From Plasmodium relictum (taxonomy: Eukaryota; Apicomplexa; Aconoidasida; Haemosporida; Plasmodiidae): a stretch of DNA of 64,000 nt. This document shows, one piece after another, positions 23,765 through 40,746 of this stretch (positions are counted from its first letter, which is position 1; the number at the start of each line of letters is the position of its first letter). The translations under genes were made by a program, and so were the position numbers. The notes below the pieces were generated by a model that saw nothing but the letters and a program-made list of their open reading frames with translations, was not told the DNA's origin and did no database searches. The DNA is taken from NCBI RefSeq assembly GCF_900005765.1, contig NC_041685.1, positions 1 to 64,000 on the forward strand, read 5' to 3'.

Positions 23765-25133
23765 ATTAACTAATATATAATTTAAATTTTATGATTTATC
23801 CCAATCATTTTTAAATATCTTAAAATATTTAATAAAAAATTTTGTTAAATAAAGTTTTTTTTAAATAATTTTCTAAAAAATTCAATAATTTTTTATTTAT
23901 TCCATGTACTTTGAAATAATATGATGACTCATAATTAAAAAACTATGTAAAATAATTTTGCAGCCTTTATCTTATAATGATTCAAGTAAATTCCTTAAAA
24001 ATATTTTTTCTTAATTTTATATATATATTACAATAAGCCTAATATTCTCTTCTGAATATTTTGTATCATAGAACATAATATTAAAAGTTCATAAAATAAA
24101 TAAAGAAAATAAAATAATATTATAATGCCTCTCACGTTGAATTTTAACAAATTGTTCTAAGAATTAAAAATCGTCTTAAAAATGGTTTAATTTTAATGTT
24201 TATGTTAGATTGCTTTGAAGAATATATATTTAAATTTTTTATTATTTCTGTCATGTTATAAAAAATATTTTAACAATGATAAAGAAAATTTTTTTTTTAT
24301 CAACCAAAATAAGAAAAAGAACAAATTACGGCTTTAAATAAAATATGAATTCTTGTTTTCAAATAATGATTCGGAATACGCATATATAAATATTAGGTTT
24401 TAAAGAATATTAATATTAACTAAAATATATAATTGATAAAATTATTAAAGTGTAAATACTATCATTTATTTAAATTTATTCAATTAAGAAGTCCTTTAAA
24501 AAAAATTTTTTTATTATATATTTTATATATATACAAAAATGTTTACTTTAAATATTTTTCAATAAAATTATCTTGTTTAATATTGTTCGTTTATTCTTAA
24601 ATATTCAACATATATTTATATAATTTATAAATTTTTATATTCTCATTTTTTTAAGACAATTTAATGAAACATTCAAAAGATATTTATATGAATATTTTTA
24701 AATTAAAATAAAAATTTTCAATTTTTATATTTTTAAATATACATATATATATATTTTTATTTTTAAATATAGCATACAAATATTTAAATATTATGAAATC
24801 ATTATTACAAATTCTTATAATTGTATTTATACTCTAACCTAAATATATAAATGAAATACATTAATATACTTATTTTATATATAGAAAAAATTACAAATTT
24901 TTCATATAAATTTTCTGCGGTTTGAAAATATATTTTTTATATTTTTAATTTACACTACAGATACAATATTATTATAAAAAAAAAATGCGAATTAAAAATA
25001 AAATTAAAATTAATTATTAATTTCTAAGAAATTATGTTAAAATATTAAAAAGAAAATGTGGAATAAAAGTATAAATAGAATAAAGCTTCATTATTAAAAT
25101 ATATATATGTTAAATTTATAAATTTACATAAAA
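23765..25133. other. Subtelomere/core transition and upstream region of first core gene
   Basis: No coding region is seen. The last 500 bp or so, rich in A and T tracts, presumably hold the promoter and 5' UTR of the gene at 25134. Confidence 0.5.
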
Positions 25134-25619
25134 ATGAATTCTAATTTTAATTCACTAAAAAAAAGTTTGAATTTTAAAGTTAACATTTTTTTTTCCTATG
25201 GTTATAACTTGAGAAACATAAAAGAAAATTTTTATAACAAAATAACATTCAGTACAAAAAATAATGAATACAATAATTCTTTAAACAATAATTCTACAGA
25301 AAAAAATAAAAATGAAAAAAATAAAATTTTTTTTTTAAATAAAAATAAGTCCGTAAATTCTCAACCAAAAAGAAATTTGAGTGTTTTTGGTTATAATAGA
25401 GGGAAATTATTTGTCAGCATAAAAAAAGATTTTACGAGTTTTATTGTTAACTCATTAATTATTTTCGTTTTTCTTTATTCAGTTTATACACTAGCACCAA
25501 ACGAAACAATATCACAAAGAAGAAAAAGAATTATAAGAGAAAGATTAATGAAAGAGTATGAAATATCTGAAAAAGATCTTGAAATGATTGAAGATTTTGA
25601 TGAAATAATAGAAAAATGA
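25134..25619 (+). CDS. Small conserved-looking membrane protein, unknown function
   Basis: A single exon of 161 codons with ATG start. The first 45 residues have few acidic positions and many Asn, Lys, Ser and aromatic residues, resembling a mitochondrial-type presequence. Residues 50-80 are a low-complexity Asn/Lys linker. One transmembrane helix lies at about 101-120 (TSFIVNSLIIFVFLYSVYTL), followed by a basic patch (SQRRKRIIRERLMKEYE) and an acidic C-terminus. A single-pass protein with a basic juxtamembrane region and a presequence-like start would fit a small inner-mitochondrial-membrane protein. That is inference; I do not recognise a family. It is the first supportable gene after the subtelomere and converges with RER1. 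Confidence 0.75.
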   Translation: MNSNFNSLKKSLNFKVNIFFSYGYNLRNIKENFYNKITFSTKNNEYNNSLNNNSTEKNKNEKNKIFFLNKNKSVNSQPKRNLSVFGYNRGKLFVSIKKDFTSFIVNSLIIFVFLYSVYTLAPNETISQRRKRIIRERLMKEYEISEKDLEMIEDFDEIIEK

Positions 25620-26439
25620 AATTTCAAGGAGAAATTTGATACAAATAAAAAATAATGTTCAAATTAATTTAAACATTGCTAAGTCTTTATTACAATTTTA
25701 AACATTATGACAAGTGATAATATAAATTGTAACAATAGTCAATAGTAGCATCTTGTAATAAAAGTTCAGATTTAATCTTAATAAGAGTTAATGTAATATT
25801 ACCGCTAAACATAATAATAATTATAATCATGGAAATGATAATGTTAATTATAATGACATATAAGTTAATTAAAGTAATAATATAAGTAAAAGTATTAACC
25901 TTAATAATAAATAAATCAAAGAAATTGTAAGACGCATTATTGAAATAAGAGTTCTTTTCCTTTTTTTTTAGTATCTTTATAGGTAATATTAAAAATACTT
26001 CATATATTATACAGTCCTTTATTAAGTAAATATTTTATTCATATATTTTAACAATTTATGAAATTCAAAAAAAAATTATTATTTTTCTTTTTTTTTTTTT
26101 TTTTAATATGCTATATATATGTTATTATATTAATATATTAATATAATAAAGAATGAACATCTAAAAATATATTATTTTATATATATATAATAATTTAATT
26201 CTCATTGAAGTAAAAGTTCATTAGTGTTTTTAATTTTTTAACATTTAAAAGATTGAATTTACAATATAATGTGTAACTATTAAAAAATTAAAACAAAAAG
26301 AATAAGTTAAATATTCTAACAAAAATTAAATAAATAAACATAATATCCACATATATTTTAATACAATTGGAATTAAAAAAAAAATTATATTAAAAATAAT
26401 GTTAATAAAAAAAAAAAAAAAAAAATATAGTGCTTAATT
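25620..26439. other. Convergent intergenic region (3' UTRs)
   Basis: This lies between the 3' ends of the small membrane protein gene and RER1. It contains A/T tracts and no coding signal. Confidence 0.6.
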
Positions 26440-27154
26440 TTACTTGGTCGTTTTACTTCCACGAGCTATAGAACCATATGTCTGCTTGGTAGCTAAGAAA
26501 ATATAAATAAAAACAAAAAAAATAATATAATTAAAATTAAATTAACAATAAAATAAGCATAAATAAATATTTATAAAAAATTTTGAAAATATAAAAATTA
26601 CATGTATTAAAAGGTAAATACTTAAACTTTATCATGTTTTTTATTTGTTGTTTCATAGTTGCTAAAAATAAACATATAAAATAAAACAGTAATAATGGCC
26701 AAAATACAGGTATATCTAGAAAAGGAAAAAATGTGCATAAAATTGATATAAGAACAGCTCTTGTGGAATACAGCCAAAATTTGAATTCATTTAATTTTCT
26801 TAGAAAGGGTCTAAATTCTTTTTTATCATCTAAATTATTTTCATTTTTAGGTTCATTTGTTTGTTTCATGGGTAATAATAAACCATTATTTTCATTTTCA
26901 TATTGTTCATATATTTCTTCTATATTATGAGGTGTTAAAAATCTTAAAAATAGATTCAATAAAAATATAGATAAAGCATATGAAACAACATAGAAACCTG
27001 TCACATAATACACCCTAAGTATATATATGATAAGTAAAATAAGCAAAAGAAACCATCGTGTTTTTAAATATAATGTTGTCTTATCTATATAATAATTATG
27101 CGTATTAATTAATTTATTATATATATTTGGCAAGTAATTTTCTCCTTCTTCCAT
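26440..27154 (-). CDS. RER1: RER1 homologue, Golgi-to-ER retrieval receptor (two exons)
   Basis: RER1 proteins are four-helix membrane receptors that return ER membrane proteins from the early Golgi via COPI vesicles. Exon 1 is 27154-26602 and exon 2 is 26492-26440, with a 109-bp intron (donor CAT|GTAATT, acceptor TTCTTAG|CT, phase 1). The product is 201 residues, normal for the family (about 190-210). It has paired hydrophobic segments at about 34-73 and 130-166. Family-defining sequence follows: EFRPFLRKLNEFKFW (113-127), then DIPVFWPLLLFYFI and MKQQIKNMIKFKYLPF (167-182). Exon 2 adds the conserved tail TKQTYGSIARGSKTTK. Residues 88-112 are an Asn/Glu-rich insertion relative to other eukaryotes. 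Without the intron, the frame would run into a hydrophobic AT-rich tail, so splicing is strongly favoured. The neighbour on the same strand is Rab7. Confidence 0.92.
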
Positions 27155-28560
27155 CTTTAATTATTTAGTATTTTTCTTTTCTTTAATTTTATTATCAATG
27201 CTTTATTTTGTATTTCTCATTTAATAAAAATTATTTATCATGTAAATTAATAAGCCATGTAAATACAATAAAAAAAGATTCAAAAATAAGAAATATATAA
27301 TAATTCATAAAATTTTTTTTTAAATATTAAATTTTTTTATATTGTACATATAATTTTATATTTAATTGTTATTATTGTCTTATACAACTTCTATCAACAC
27401 AAAAATAGCATATATTTAGATAATAATGTATATATTCCTTTTTAATATAAGAAAAAACTTTATTTTTCTCAAAACAAAATTTTCTTTTTTCTTTTTTTTT
27501 ATTGACAAAATTTTATCAAAATTATATTTCAATTTTATAAAAAAAAATTAACAATTGACATGCATTAATAGCATTAATTTTTTCACAAAATAATTTAAAA
27601 AATAAATATAAATTTCACTAAAAAATCATATTACTCACGTAAAATTTTTTTTTTTAAATTTCAAGTACAAAAAAGTAAGTTTCTACATTTGTTTTTGCGT
27701 AAAAAATAAGAAGAATATAATAAATTAAATTAAAATACAATAAAATAAATTAATTGCATATAAGATAAAACATGATAAAAAAAAAAAAAATAAAAGTAAA
27801 ATAAAATAATTTAAAAATAAAATTAGAATATAGTATTAACTAAAATTAAGTAAAATTAAATTAAAAATTAATAAAGAATAATAAGAAAAATAAAATATAA
27901 ATAAAATTAGTACTTAAAAATAAAAATATATATTTGCATATACTAAATAAATGTATCAATGAAACATTTTCAATTTTTTTTTTTAAAAGTTGCGATTAGC
28001 ATCTTATTTAATCTTAAACAAAATTATATTATAAAAAAAAATATTTATGTTAATTTTGTTAATATTTCAACAAGGTAGAACGGTATTGAGTTTTGCAGGA
28101 AAAGTTCTTTAAAATTGAGTAAATGAATAAAAGATGAAAAATAAAAAAAAGGTATAAACTATTTTTAAAAAATAAAAATGAAGTAAAATATATATATATA
28201 AATGGAGAAATTTGTTAAATAAAAGTATAAACAATAATTAAGATATGAAAATTAAAAAAAAGTATGCACAATATTTTTAAATAAATTTACTATAGAAAAA
28301 TCGTATTTTTGTTAATGTAACTCATTTTAAAATACAAAAACTTTATCATAATAAGAATTATATATATGTATATATTTTTGTTCATATATCTATAAATATT
28401 TCATGCAAAAGATATTTAATAAAATTATTTATACACATGTGAACATTTAAATATTATTCGCATAAAAAAAATTATGTAAAATATTTAACCACAAAAAGTA
28501 ATCGGATAAAAAAATACAAATAATCTAATATATTGATATATTTTTTTTATATTTGTACTT
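27155..28560. other. Intergenic region between Rab7 3' end and RER1 start
   Basis: About 1.4 kb without coding signal. It must hold the Rab7 3' UTR and the RER1 promoter, both transcribed leftwards. Confidence 0.6.
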
Positions 28561-30817
<2,257 letters not shown>

Positions 30818-33281
30818 ATTTCTACTGTTATTTTATTTTTATGTTTTTTTGTTTGTTATATTATTTTTATTATAATACAAGGAAGCCTAAAAAAAAAATA
30901 TACAAAAACATAAATATATATATACATATATTTACATGTATATGAAACTAAAATATTATTTTTTTTATAATTTTATACTTTAAATATACTTTTCTAATAT
31001 TTTTTTTCTGCTTGCTTTTGTAAATATAAAGAAAAATAATTTTTTAATTCAATCAGATATTTATTAAAAAAAGAAAAAAAATTCAGAAAAATGTTGAAAG
31101 AAATATAAAAAAAAATTAAACATATATAAAACTATTCATAAAAGTTATATTATTTTTTCCTTTTCATTTTGATTCTCTTTAAAAATTATTTTACATATTT
31201 TTTATAGTTGTAACATAAAAAGAAAAAAAAAAAATTTTAATTTGTTAAAATTGATAATTATATACTAATATTTATTTATATGCTCGATATATTTAAATAG
31301 CATAAATCGTATGTATAAGTAAATACGATATGCATTTAAGAGATTTTACCTTTTTCATTACACACATGTGCAGTGATATATAATACATTAAAAATAAAGC
31401 ATATTTTAATATTTTTTTTTTTTTTTTATTTTTAAAAGTTGTGAATATTATATTAAAGTGCATGCAACAAAAGCTGCTTTTTTTATTATTTATTCTTTTA
31501 ATTCTCTTAATATTTTTACTATTTAAAATTTTGATATTAATAAAAATTAATAAATTTTTTTTATAATAATATATTTTGATACATTATTTTATATATGGAA
31601 ATTAAAGAATATACTTTAATACTTAAAAAAAGTAGGAAATATGAAATATGGAAAAAAAAATGTTTTTCTAGGGTTAGAAATTAATTGAATTTGCTATTAT
31701 ACAATTTAAATTCTATTTTATAACTTTAAGAAGGTAATAACTTATAGTCATGTATTGTAATATAGAATTATCTTTATCTTTTATTTATTCATTTAATAAT
31801 GTATAATTTTATATTAAGTCCTTCTCTATTATTTTATAAGCTGCTTTATTTATTATATAAACAAAATATTCATATGAAGTATGGAGAAAAAAAAACATTG
31901 AAGAGTATTCAATAAAGTATTAAATAATATTTTTAAAGGTTAAGTATGATATTTAATAACCATATAATGCTATTAGTAGTTTTTTTTTATATCTATGATA
32001 TATAACAATAAAAATTAAAAATTATTTTTTCATTATAATAATTGAAGGGGAAATTACATATTTCTTATAATTTTATGTGTTTTATTAATTTTATCAACAA
32101 GAAATATCTATTATATATTATAGCATAAATATAATGAGTACTTTATCTAATTTTTTTTTTTTTCCCATTATATCAATCTGTATTTTAATATTTTTATTTC
32201 AATTTGTTTTATTTAAAAATGAGAGTTTTATTAAATAAAATCTTCATTATTAAGTAAACAAAAAGTTTTCTAATTTTAAAAAATAAAATTATTATATATA
32301 TATATAAAAAGGAAAGACATATAATTATTTCTTCTAAAATATACATTATATTTTTACCTCTATTTCATACTATTGTTTTAGAACTTATTTGCTTTAAAAT
32401 TCAGTCTTTATTCATAATAAAGGGTTTAACAAGTAATATGTTCACGCTTAAAAAAAAGGTTTTAATATTTGTGTTCTTTTAAAAAAGTGAAAAATTGTTT
32501 GTTACTTATTCATATTTTATAACTATTTAAAAAAAAATGTATTCAAAAAAAAAAAAAGTATTTTATAAATTACAAATTGTAAGAAATACGTATAAATATA
32601 TTTTTTGCTTTTTGTAACGCATATTCATCTAAATGAAAAAAATACATATGCTAAATTAATTTTTATTTTATCATGCATTTTGTTTTTATATTTTGCTCTT
32701 TTTTTTTTTTTTTTAAGTAATTTATTATGATCATTCTAAATGCTCTTTGACAATAACTTTGGAAAACCCCCCAAAAAAAATAAAAGAATAACAAAATGTA
32801 ATTGTGTAAATTAATTATATCAATGGAGAGAAAAGATATGTAACTGAATTAATATTAAAATATATTAATAACTTCAATATATATAATAATTATTTATGTA
32901 TTTACGTATGTTTAATTTGATGGATACTTATTTTTTAAGATAAACTTAACCGAAATTGTAATTTAATGGCAATGTATAACTAATTTTTATGATGAAAAAA
33001 AATTATTGTTTTTTGTTTTCCATTAGTAAATAATCCCTCATTTATTACATTTTTTTTTTTTTTTTTTTTGAAGTCGAAAGAAAATAAATAAAATAATTAA
33101 ATATATATTTTTAAATATAACTTTTTTTATTTAAAATAAATATTTTTATTATTTGTTGCATTCACAGAAATTGTTAGAAAAGAGCTTAAATAAGCATTGT
33201 TTATTTACACATTTTTTTTTTTAATATGTTTTGCTTAGACATTTAGTTTTTTCGTTTACATTATATCTTTATTGATTTGCG

Positions 33282-33312
<31 letters not shown>

Positions 33313-34459
33313 CTTCTTTTTATAATTAAATATGATTAATTTTATTTTTATTTTTTTTTGGTATATTTTTGAAATTTTTTTTTTAATTTTTGTGTAGAAT
33401 TTTGTCCCAATAAATTAGAAATACTAGTTTTATAAGAATACAATTAGAATAATATAATTTTTTTCATTTTTTTAAAATTAATTTATTTGGAACTATAAAA
33501 AAAAAGAAAAATACATAATTATATATTTGTATCTATACATATATATATTTTTGTAATTGCTTTATCTATTTTGTAATGAATTTGAACGTTTTGTGTTTTT
33601 AATTAAATAAGAAAATATAAAAAATGCATGAATACCTATTATAGTACTCTTTTAATTTTATTTATTTTAATTATAAATATAAATTATCTTTTTTTTTTTT
33701 TTTTTTGTTTACTTTTTTTACAAAATTCTTATGATAAATTTTTTCTCTTTAAATGAGCATAATAACTGGTTAATATAGTACATTTACATATATGATGTTG
33801 TATAAATAATATTAAGTATGCATTTTTTTTTTTATTAAAAAGGTAATTTTTATTATATCTTTCTTAAATTATATTTAAATATCACATTTTATAATATATA
33901 AAATAGACAAAATATATAAAATATGGCAAATTGCATATTTTTACACATATTTTTATTTTTTATTTTGTTTTTAAAGAACTGCATTAATGTTTAAAAAATA
34001 TAAAGTGTTAAATATTAAAAGAAATATATTAAATATATTTTATTAGAAATTTCATTTTTTTTAATATTTTTTGTTTTATTTAGTTAAATGATTAATTAAA
34101 TAAAAAAAAAAAAAAAAAAAGCGAAGACAAATTTTTGCTAGTACAACATATAGAATTTTATTATCTATTATATTATTGTTGAAATGCAAACTAGGAAATT
34201 GTTATTTTGTTAATCCCACACATAATTTTTTTTAGTTCAAATTCATACATTTTTTTTTTTTTTATATTTTTACTAAAATTTGTATACCTTATATATATAA
34301 TACTTTTTTTTAATTTATTTTAGCATTATTACCTAATTTTTTTTTCTTTTTTTCAATGAGAAATATTGACAAAAATAAGAAATAAATTTTAATATATCTA
34401 AATTATTGAATTTATATAAATATGCATTTGCATTATATATATCATATCTTAAAAAAAAA
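30818..34459. other. Divergent intergenic region (Rab7 / giant kinase-like gene)
   Basis: 3.6 kb between two divergent genes, with many poly(dT)/poly(dA) runs and an (AT)n run at about 33284-33313. I found no coding exon, RNA gene or LTR box. It should contain both promoters and 5' UTRs. Confidence 0.6.
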
Positions 34460-37400
34460 ATGATATATTTAACGAATTTAAAAAACAATGATTTTTATTA
34501 TAAATATAATGGAATACAATCATTGTTAGATATTGACAAAAATAAAAAAAAAATTTTAAATAGTTCATATATACCTAATAATTTTATATACAAAAAAAAA
34601 TATAAAAAAGAGTATGTTGACGCATACTTAACTTCTTTAGAAGAAGACAATTATTTTTTTTATAATAAAAAAAATAATAATAGAAATAATTTAAAAAATA
34701 AAAGAAAACAGAGAAATAGATATTATAATGATTTAATTAATAATAGCAGCAATGAATTTAAATATTTTAGTGCAAGTAATTACATTGACAACATTTTCTA
34801 CAAAAAAAATATTTTAAGCGAAGATATTTATAAAAATTATGAAAAAAGGAAAATAGCAGATAAATGGAGTAAAAAAAAAGAATATTTCATTAAATTAAGT
34901 AAAAAAAATTATAAGAAAAGAATAATTATAAATAAAAGAAAAAAAAAAATATTTTATAATTTAAATTTTCTAGATAAAAATGATTATGGAAGGAAATATA
35001 AAATAAATAATAATACACATTTCCTAAATAAAATTTCAACTAAAACAATAGAAACAGTAGTTTCCTCTCAAGATAGTTTAATTAATTTTAAAACATTTCA
35101 TGATGGTAATTTAAAATTTTATAAAAATAAATTTGAAAATACAAATGAAAACGTGAATTTATATTTTGTTAATAACGAAAAAAAAAAAAAAAAAAATGAT
35201 CAATTAAGAATAGGGAGTGTGTATAAATTATTCAGAAAAAATAATGAAAAATATAAGACTTATAAAAAAAATTCAATAACTGGCAGAAATATAAATGAAA
35301 TGAATTATAAAGAAAAAAGGAATCTTAACATTATTGAAAAAAAAAAAATTATTAAAAAAAAATTCAGTAAATTTAAAAGAAAAAAATGGAAAATAAAGAT
35401 AGAAATTAAAAAGAATATAAAATTTGTCCATAGAAAAGGAAAATTTTCAACAAAAGAAGTAGCTATTAATGCTAATATTAAAATATATAAAATATTAATA
35501 AAAAAATTATTAAAATATATTACTGAAGATTATGCAATATTAAATTTTTGTTTAAATCATATTATAAGTCTAACAACAGTGAAATTATTCTTTAAATTTT
35601 TAATAAATTATACACTATGCAATTATTTTAATAATAATTACAATATTGAATCGACAAATATCAATAACTTCAAAAATTATATAAAAATAAGAAGAAATGT
35701 TACAAAAGTAGCAGGTTATTTATATCAAATATACAAATTTTGTGCAAACTTTAAATTTCTTAAAACTATTTCTAAAATATTATTATTAAATGCTCACATT
35801 TTTAAGGTAAAATATGGAAAAGTGTTTTTACATTTTATTTATTATTTTATAAATAATTTCTACATAATACAAATTATAAGAATAATTTGTATTGATTTTT
35901 ATATAAAGAATTTTATTAAAGATGCAGTAAATATGTTTTCTTTTAATTTTTATAAAATTTGTTTTTTAATATTTACTTTTTATAAAATTATTAAAAATAG
36001 TTTAATATATAATTTTTATATCTTATATATTCAGTTATTTTTATATTTAAAAAATTCCTTTGAAGATAATTTAAATAAAACCAATCAAATTTTTAATAAT
36101 AAAAAGGGTACCAATTCATACATTCATAATAGAAAAAAAAGGAAAGAAGATAATACTGCAATTTTGTTAAGAAAAAAAAAAATTTCATATATATATGGAT
36201 ACATTACATATTTTAAATATTTACTTAAGCAGTATGAGAAAATTATTCTTTATTTTACATATATATTCTTAAATATTTTTAAAGAAAAAGGATTGCTATG
36301 CTTTTTGATAAATTTAAGCAAGAATATAAAACAAAAGAAAAAATTATTTTTACATGTTTTTAATGAATATTATTGTATCTTGAACAATTACTATGAAGAG
36401 ACATTTGTAAAAATGTTGTCTAATATGATATATATAGATAATGATTCAGAAAAAAGTTTAAAATTTCTAGACAATCCGAGAAAATGTAATAGGAAATTAA
36501 AAAACTATATAATTTCAAAAATATTAAAAAATTATTTTAAATTGATAAACTATATATTATTAAATTATTTATTAAGAGTAATATACTTTATAATTTTTAA
36601 ATTCTACGTAATATTAAGATACAATTTTTTTATAAAATATTCTACAAAGAAAAAATTTGATATAAAAGTAAAAAATATAAGTGAATTCAAAAAGGAAGCA
36701 AAAAATCATGATATAGTATTTCTTGTACCAAATAATATAATTGAAAAAAAATATCTTTGTAACATATTCTTACATTTTTATAAAACATTTAATTTAATAT
36801 ATAATTATATATTTATGTTTTCTAATGATTTAAGAATTATCTTTAATAAGTTTCTTTATTTATATTCATTAAATAATATTATAAAAAAGTTATATCTATT
36901 TTTAAGTAAAAAAAATGCATTAAATTTATATAGCAATATATTAGAGTTATGCATACATAGTGCAACATATAAAAAAAAAATCATATATTTATATTTAAAA
37001 ATGTTAGAAAATATATTTATAACAAAAATAAATGAATTTCTTATTTTTCATTGGGTAATCAATAAGCAATTATATTTTTATTTTTACAATTTAATTTACA
37101 CTTTTATCAAAATTTTTAAGCTAATTTATAAAAAAAACAAGAAAAATAAACTTAAAAAAAAGGAAATTTTTTTTTATAATTTATTTAATAATGAGACAGT
37201 GATACAACATGAATACAATATTTCTTCTTCAAGTAGAAAAATTACAAAAATTACATTTTTAGATATAATTAAATATTTTTATTACATCATTATTTTAATA
37301 GATAAAGAGGATGAAGTAAAGAAAAAAAAAAATTATTTGTTTCCATATAGTGTTATAAATGGCATAAGTTGTTTGAAGGTTTTGTACATATATATTTTTT

Positions 37401-40400
37401 TTAATTTTATCAAATTTAATTTTAAGAAAAAAATTTTTTTATATAATAATGCAATATATAATGCAATATACAATATAAAATACAATAGTGTGTATAATAA
37501 AAAGAGGAAAAGATATTCAATTTGTGTAAAAAATAATAAAAATTTAAGAAGACAAAAAAATAAAGATTATAATGAAGAGAAAATTGTAAATAAAATAAAA
37601 AGTAAAATCAAAATAAGAACTTTGAAAATAAAAATAAAAATAAAAAATAATAAAAAAATTGGAATAAGAAGAAAATATTACAAAAGCACATATAATTTGT
37701 GGAATAAGTGTTTTGTAAAAAATAAATATAATATCATAAAAAATAGTAATAGTAAGATTTATGAAGAACGCGAGAAATGTGAACATTATGATGTTTATAA
37801 TAAAAATAATATAACTAATAAGGGAAATTTGGGTATAATTCAAACAGAACACAAAGAGAAAATAAGAATTAACAATGATAACAACATAAGCATACTTATA
37901 TTTAAAAATAAAATAAGAAATGAGTTAATGCATGTTAAGACGTTTTATAAAAAATCATACTCATATTTGTTCAAGAATTTCTTAAATAATAAACATTTAT
38001 TTAATAAACATATTAAACATTACGAAGTTAATAAAAAAAAATGTAATATAAATATAAAAAATAAAAGTATAAAAAAAATAAAATTAAGATTTGCATCAAA
38101 GTATGAGCATCCATATATCAAAAAAAAGTTTATTTTGTTGAAAGATGACAAAAGTATGCAAGCCTTTATTAAAAAAAAAAATTATTTTAATTATTCTATA
38201 AGTACGTTTAAATCAAATATAAAAGAAAAAATCATAGATATTAATCATGAAAAATATTTAAATAATAATTCAGAAAATAAAAATATAACTTGTATCATTA
38301 GCATTAAGAAAAAAGATAACAATAAGTTAATCAATTTCTCCTCTCAGTATAATAATTGTAAAAGAAACTATTTAATTAAAAATAATACTAATAGTCAAGA
38401 CTTTCATTACAATTTATATAGAAACAAGGATACATATAGCAAAATTGATAAGAAAAAAAAAAATTATAAAATATCTATAAAATGTAATAAAAATTTTAAT
38501 AATATTTATGTGGTAAATAATTTTAGAAAATTTAAAAAAAACAGTTATGTATCTAAAAATAAGACCAATATCTATACTAAAAACAACATAAATTTTCTTT
38601 ATTTAAATAATAATGGATTTATTTTAAATAATTATTTTCTTAACGATTCTAAAAAATTTAATGAAGTAAACAGAAATGTAGATGTAAATAAAAAAAAATA
38701 TTTTAATGAAAAAATAATAAAAATAAACAGAAAAATATATTTAGATAAAGTTCCTATTTCAAATAAGACATTGGAAAATAATTTTATTCATCATAAAACA
38801 TATTTCATAAAGCGGGATCTCTTAAGGCTATTCGATATAAAAAATTACAAAGAAGAAAAATATAAATTTTTTAATTCTAAAGATAGAACTTCAAATAATT
38901 TGATGAGAGAAATTACTTACAAAGTAGACAATCAAAAGAAAGAGAAATATGGTGATTATTTTAAAAATAATATTTATCCATTGAAAAAAGATAATTACTC
39001 TCATTTAAACATTTTACGTAAAAATAATTTATATTCAAATATAATACATGCAAATAATTTAAAGATAAATAAGTTATTTTTAGATAAAGATTATAATTAT
39101 TCTTATGTTATATCAAATAACATTAGAGATATCAGCAAAAAAACTAAAATTTTAGATAAGACTCAATGCTTATTAAATAATGAAAATATTTACTCAAAAA
39201 ACAATGATACGAAAAAAAAATCATTAAATTTTAAGTTAAGGCAAGAACATGTAAATCATTTGCCTCCAATTATTTATTTTAGTAATAAAGATTACAATTA
39301 CAGTATTGATTATGTCATAAATAAAAAAAATAAAAACGTATGTAATAAAAGTGGAATAGGAGTTTTTACAAATATTAATAACTTTACTGATGTAAATAAA
39401 AACATATCAAACTATTATCTAAAAAAAAAACTAAAATTTTATATTAATTATAAAAAAAAAAATAGATATTTATTGAAAAGTAAGATATATAACAATACTC
39501 AAAATAATGAAATGAATTATAGCGAAAATTATATTAAATATTTGGAAGACAATAAAAATATAAGCAATATTCATAGCAAGCACTGTTATATTAAAAATAT
39601 ACACAAAAAAATTAACTCTCTTCAAAATAGCAAAAAAAAATATATTAAAATTGATACATATCTTAATAAAAGTAATTCATTTTATGCTATGGTGAATAAA
39701 AATACAAATAACAGTTATCATAGATACAATAAAAATTCTTCTTTCAATAAAATGAATAGTTTAAAACACAAAAATAAAGTTAATGATATATGTGTAATTA
39801 ACAAAAAGTTATATAAATTATTTAATGAAAAATCCACTATTTACAACATGAATAAAAGTAATATAAACTATATATATGATAATTCTTTTGCAATTTTGAA
39901 AAAAGAAGAAGATTATTCTGCTAACATAAGACTTTCCCAGAACTATGAATTTAAATATTTAGATAAAAATAATATGTATCATTTTTGTAATTCCTTCAAT
40001 AAAAATAAAAGTTTTTTATCTGTTCTTAATATATGTAGTAAAAATACCCACCGAAGAACTAATATAAATAATCATAATGAACTATGTGAAGCTAATACTA
40101 TATTAAAAACAATCAAATCTTTTAATATTTTGGATTATGAAAATTATTTATATAATATTAAAAATATTACTAACAATAAGTACCATTCTGTAAATAACAA
40201 AATATATAAATTGTGTAAAATTAAAAATAAGAATATATATAAGGATAATTATTGTAATATGAATAATAATTTATTATACAAAATTCTCAATATAAAAAAA
40301 AAAAATAAAACAGACAAAGAACAAGGATATTCTTTAAAAAAATATTTAAAGAAATCTTCTATAACGGAAAATGGTACTAAAAGTTTCAAAATTTGTGAAA

Positions 40401-40669
40401 TAAATAAAAAGTATGAACTAATAAGTTATATTAATAAAAGAAATAATGCAAATAATAATAATTTAAATAATTCTAATATAAATAGTTATAATAGTAGTAA
40501 TATTAACCTTAGTGTTAATAAAACTATTAATTATCAAAATAGCAAATATAGTGATATTATAAATAATTATGACAATAATAATAAAAACAACAATAACAAT
40601 ATTAACAGCAAGAAAAACATTAATAATAATAGTAATGGTAATAACAACAACACCAACAACAACAACAAC

Positions 40670-40746
<77 letters not shown>

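Noticed and set aside
1-24000. Search for telomere repeats, tRNA or rRNA genes and CRISPR-like arrays
   Set aside because: None is visible. The regularly spaced ATCTTTGTATA units are a degenerate minisatellite without spacers and belong to the LTR.
26537-26601. Unspliced hydrophobic tail for RER1
   Set aside because: It is AT-rich intron translation. Splicing at 26601/26493 gives the conserved polar RER1 tail and the usual length.
34406-34459. Extension of the giant protein 18 codons upstream
   Set aside because: The upstream in-frame codon is TTG, not a normal start in Plasmodium; the first ATG is at 34460.
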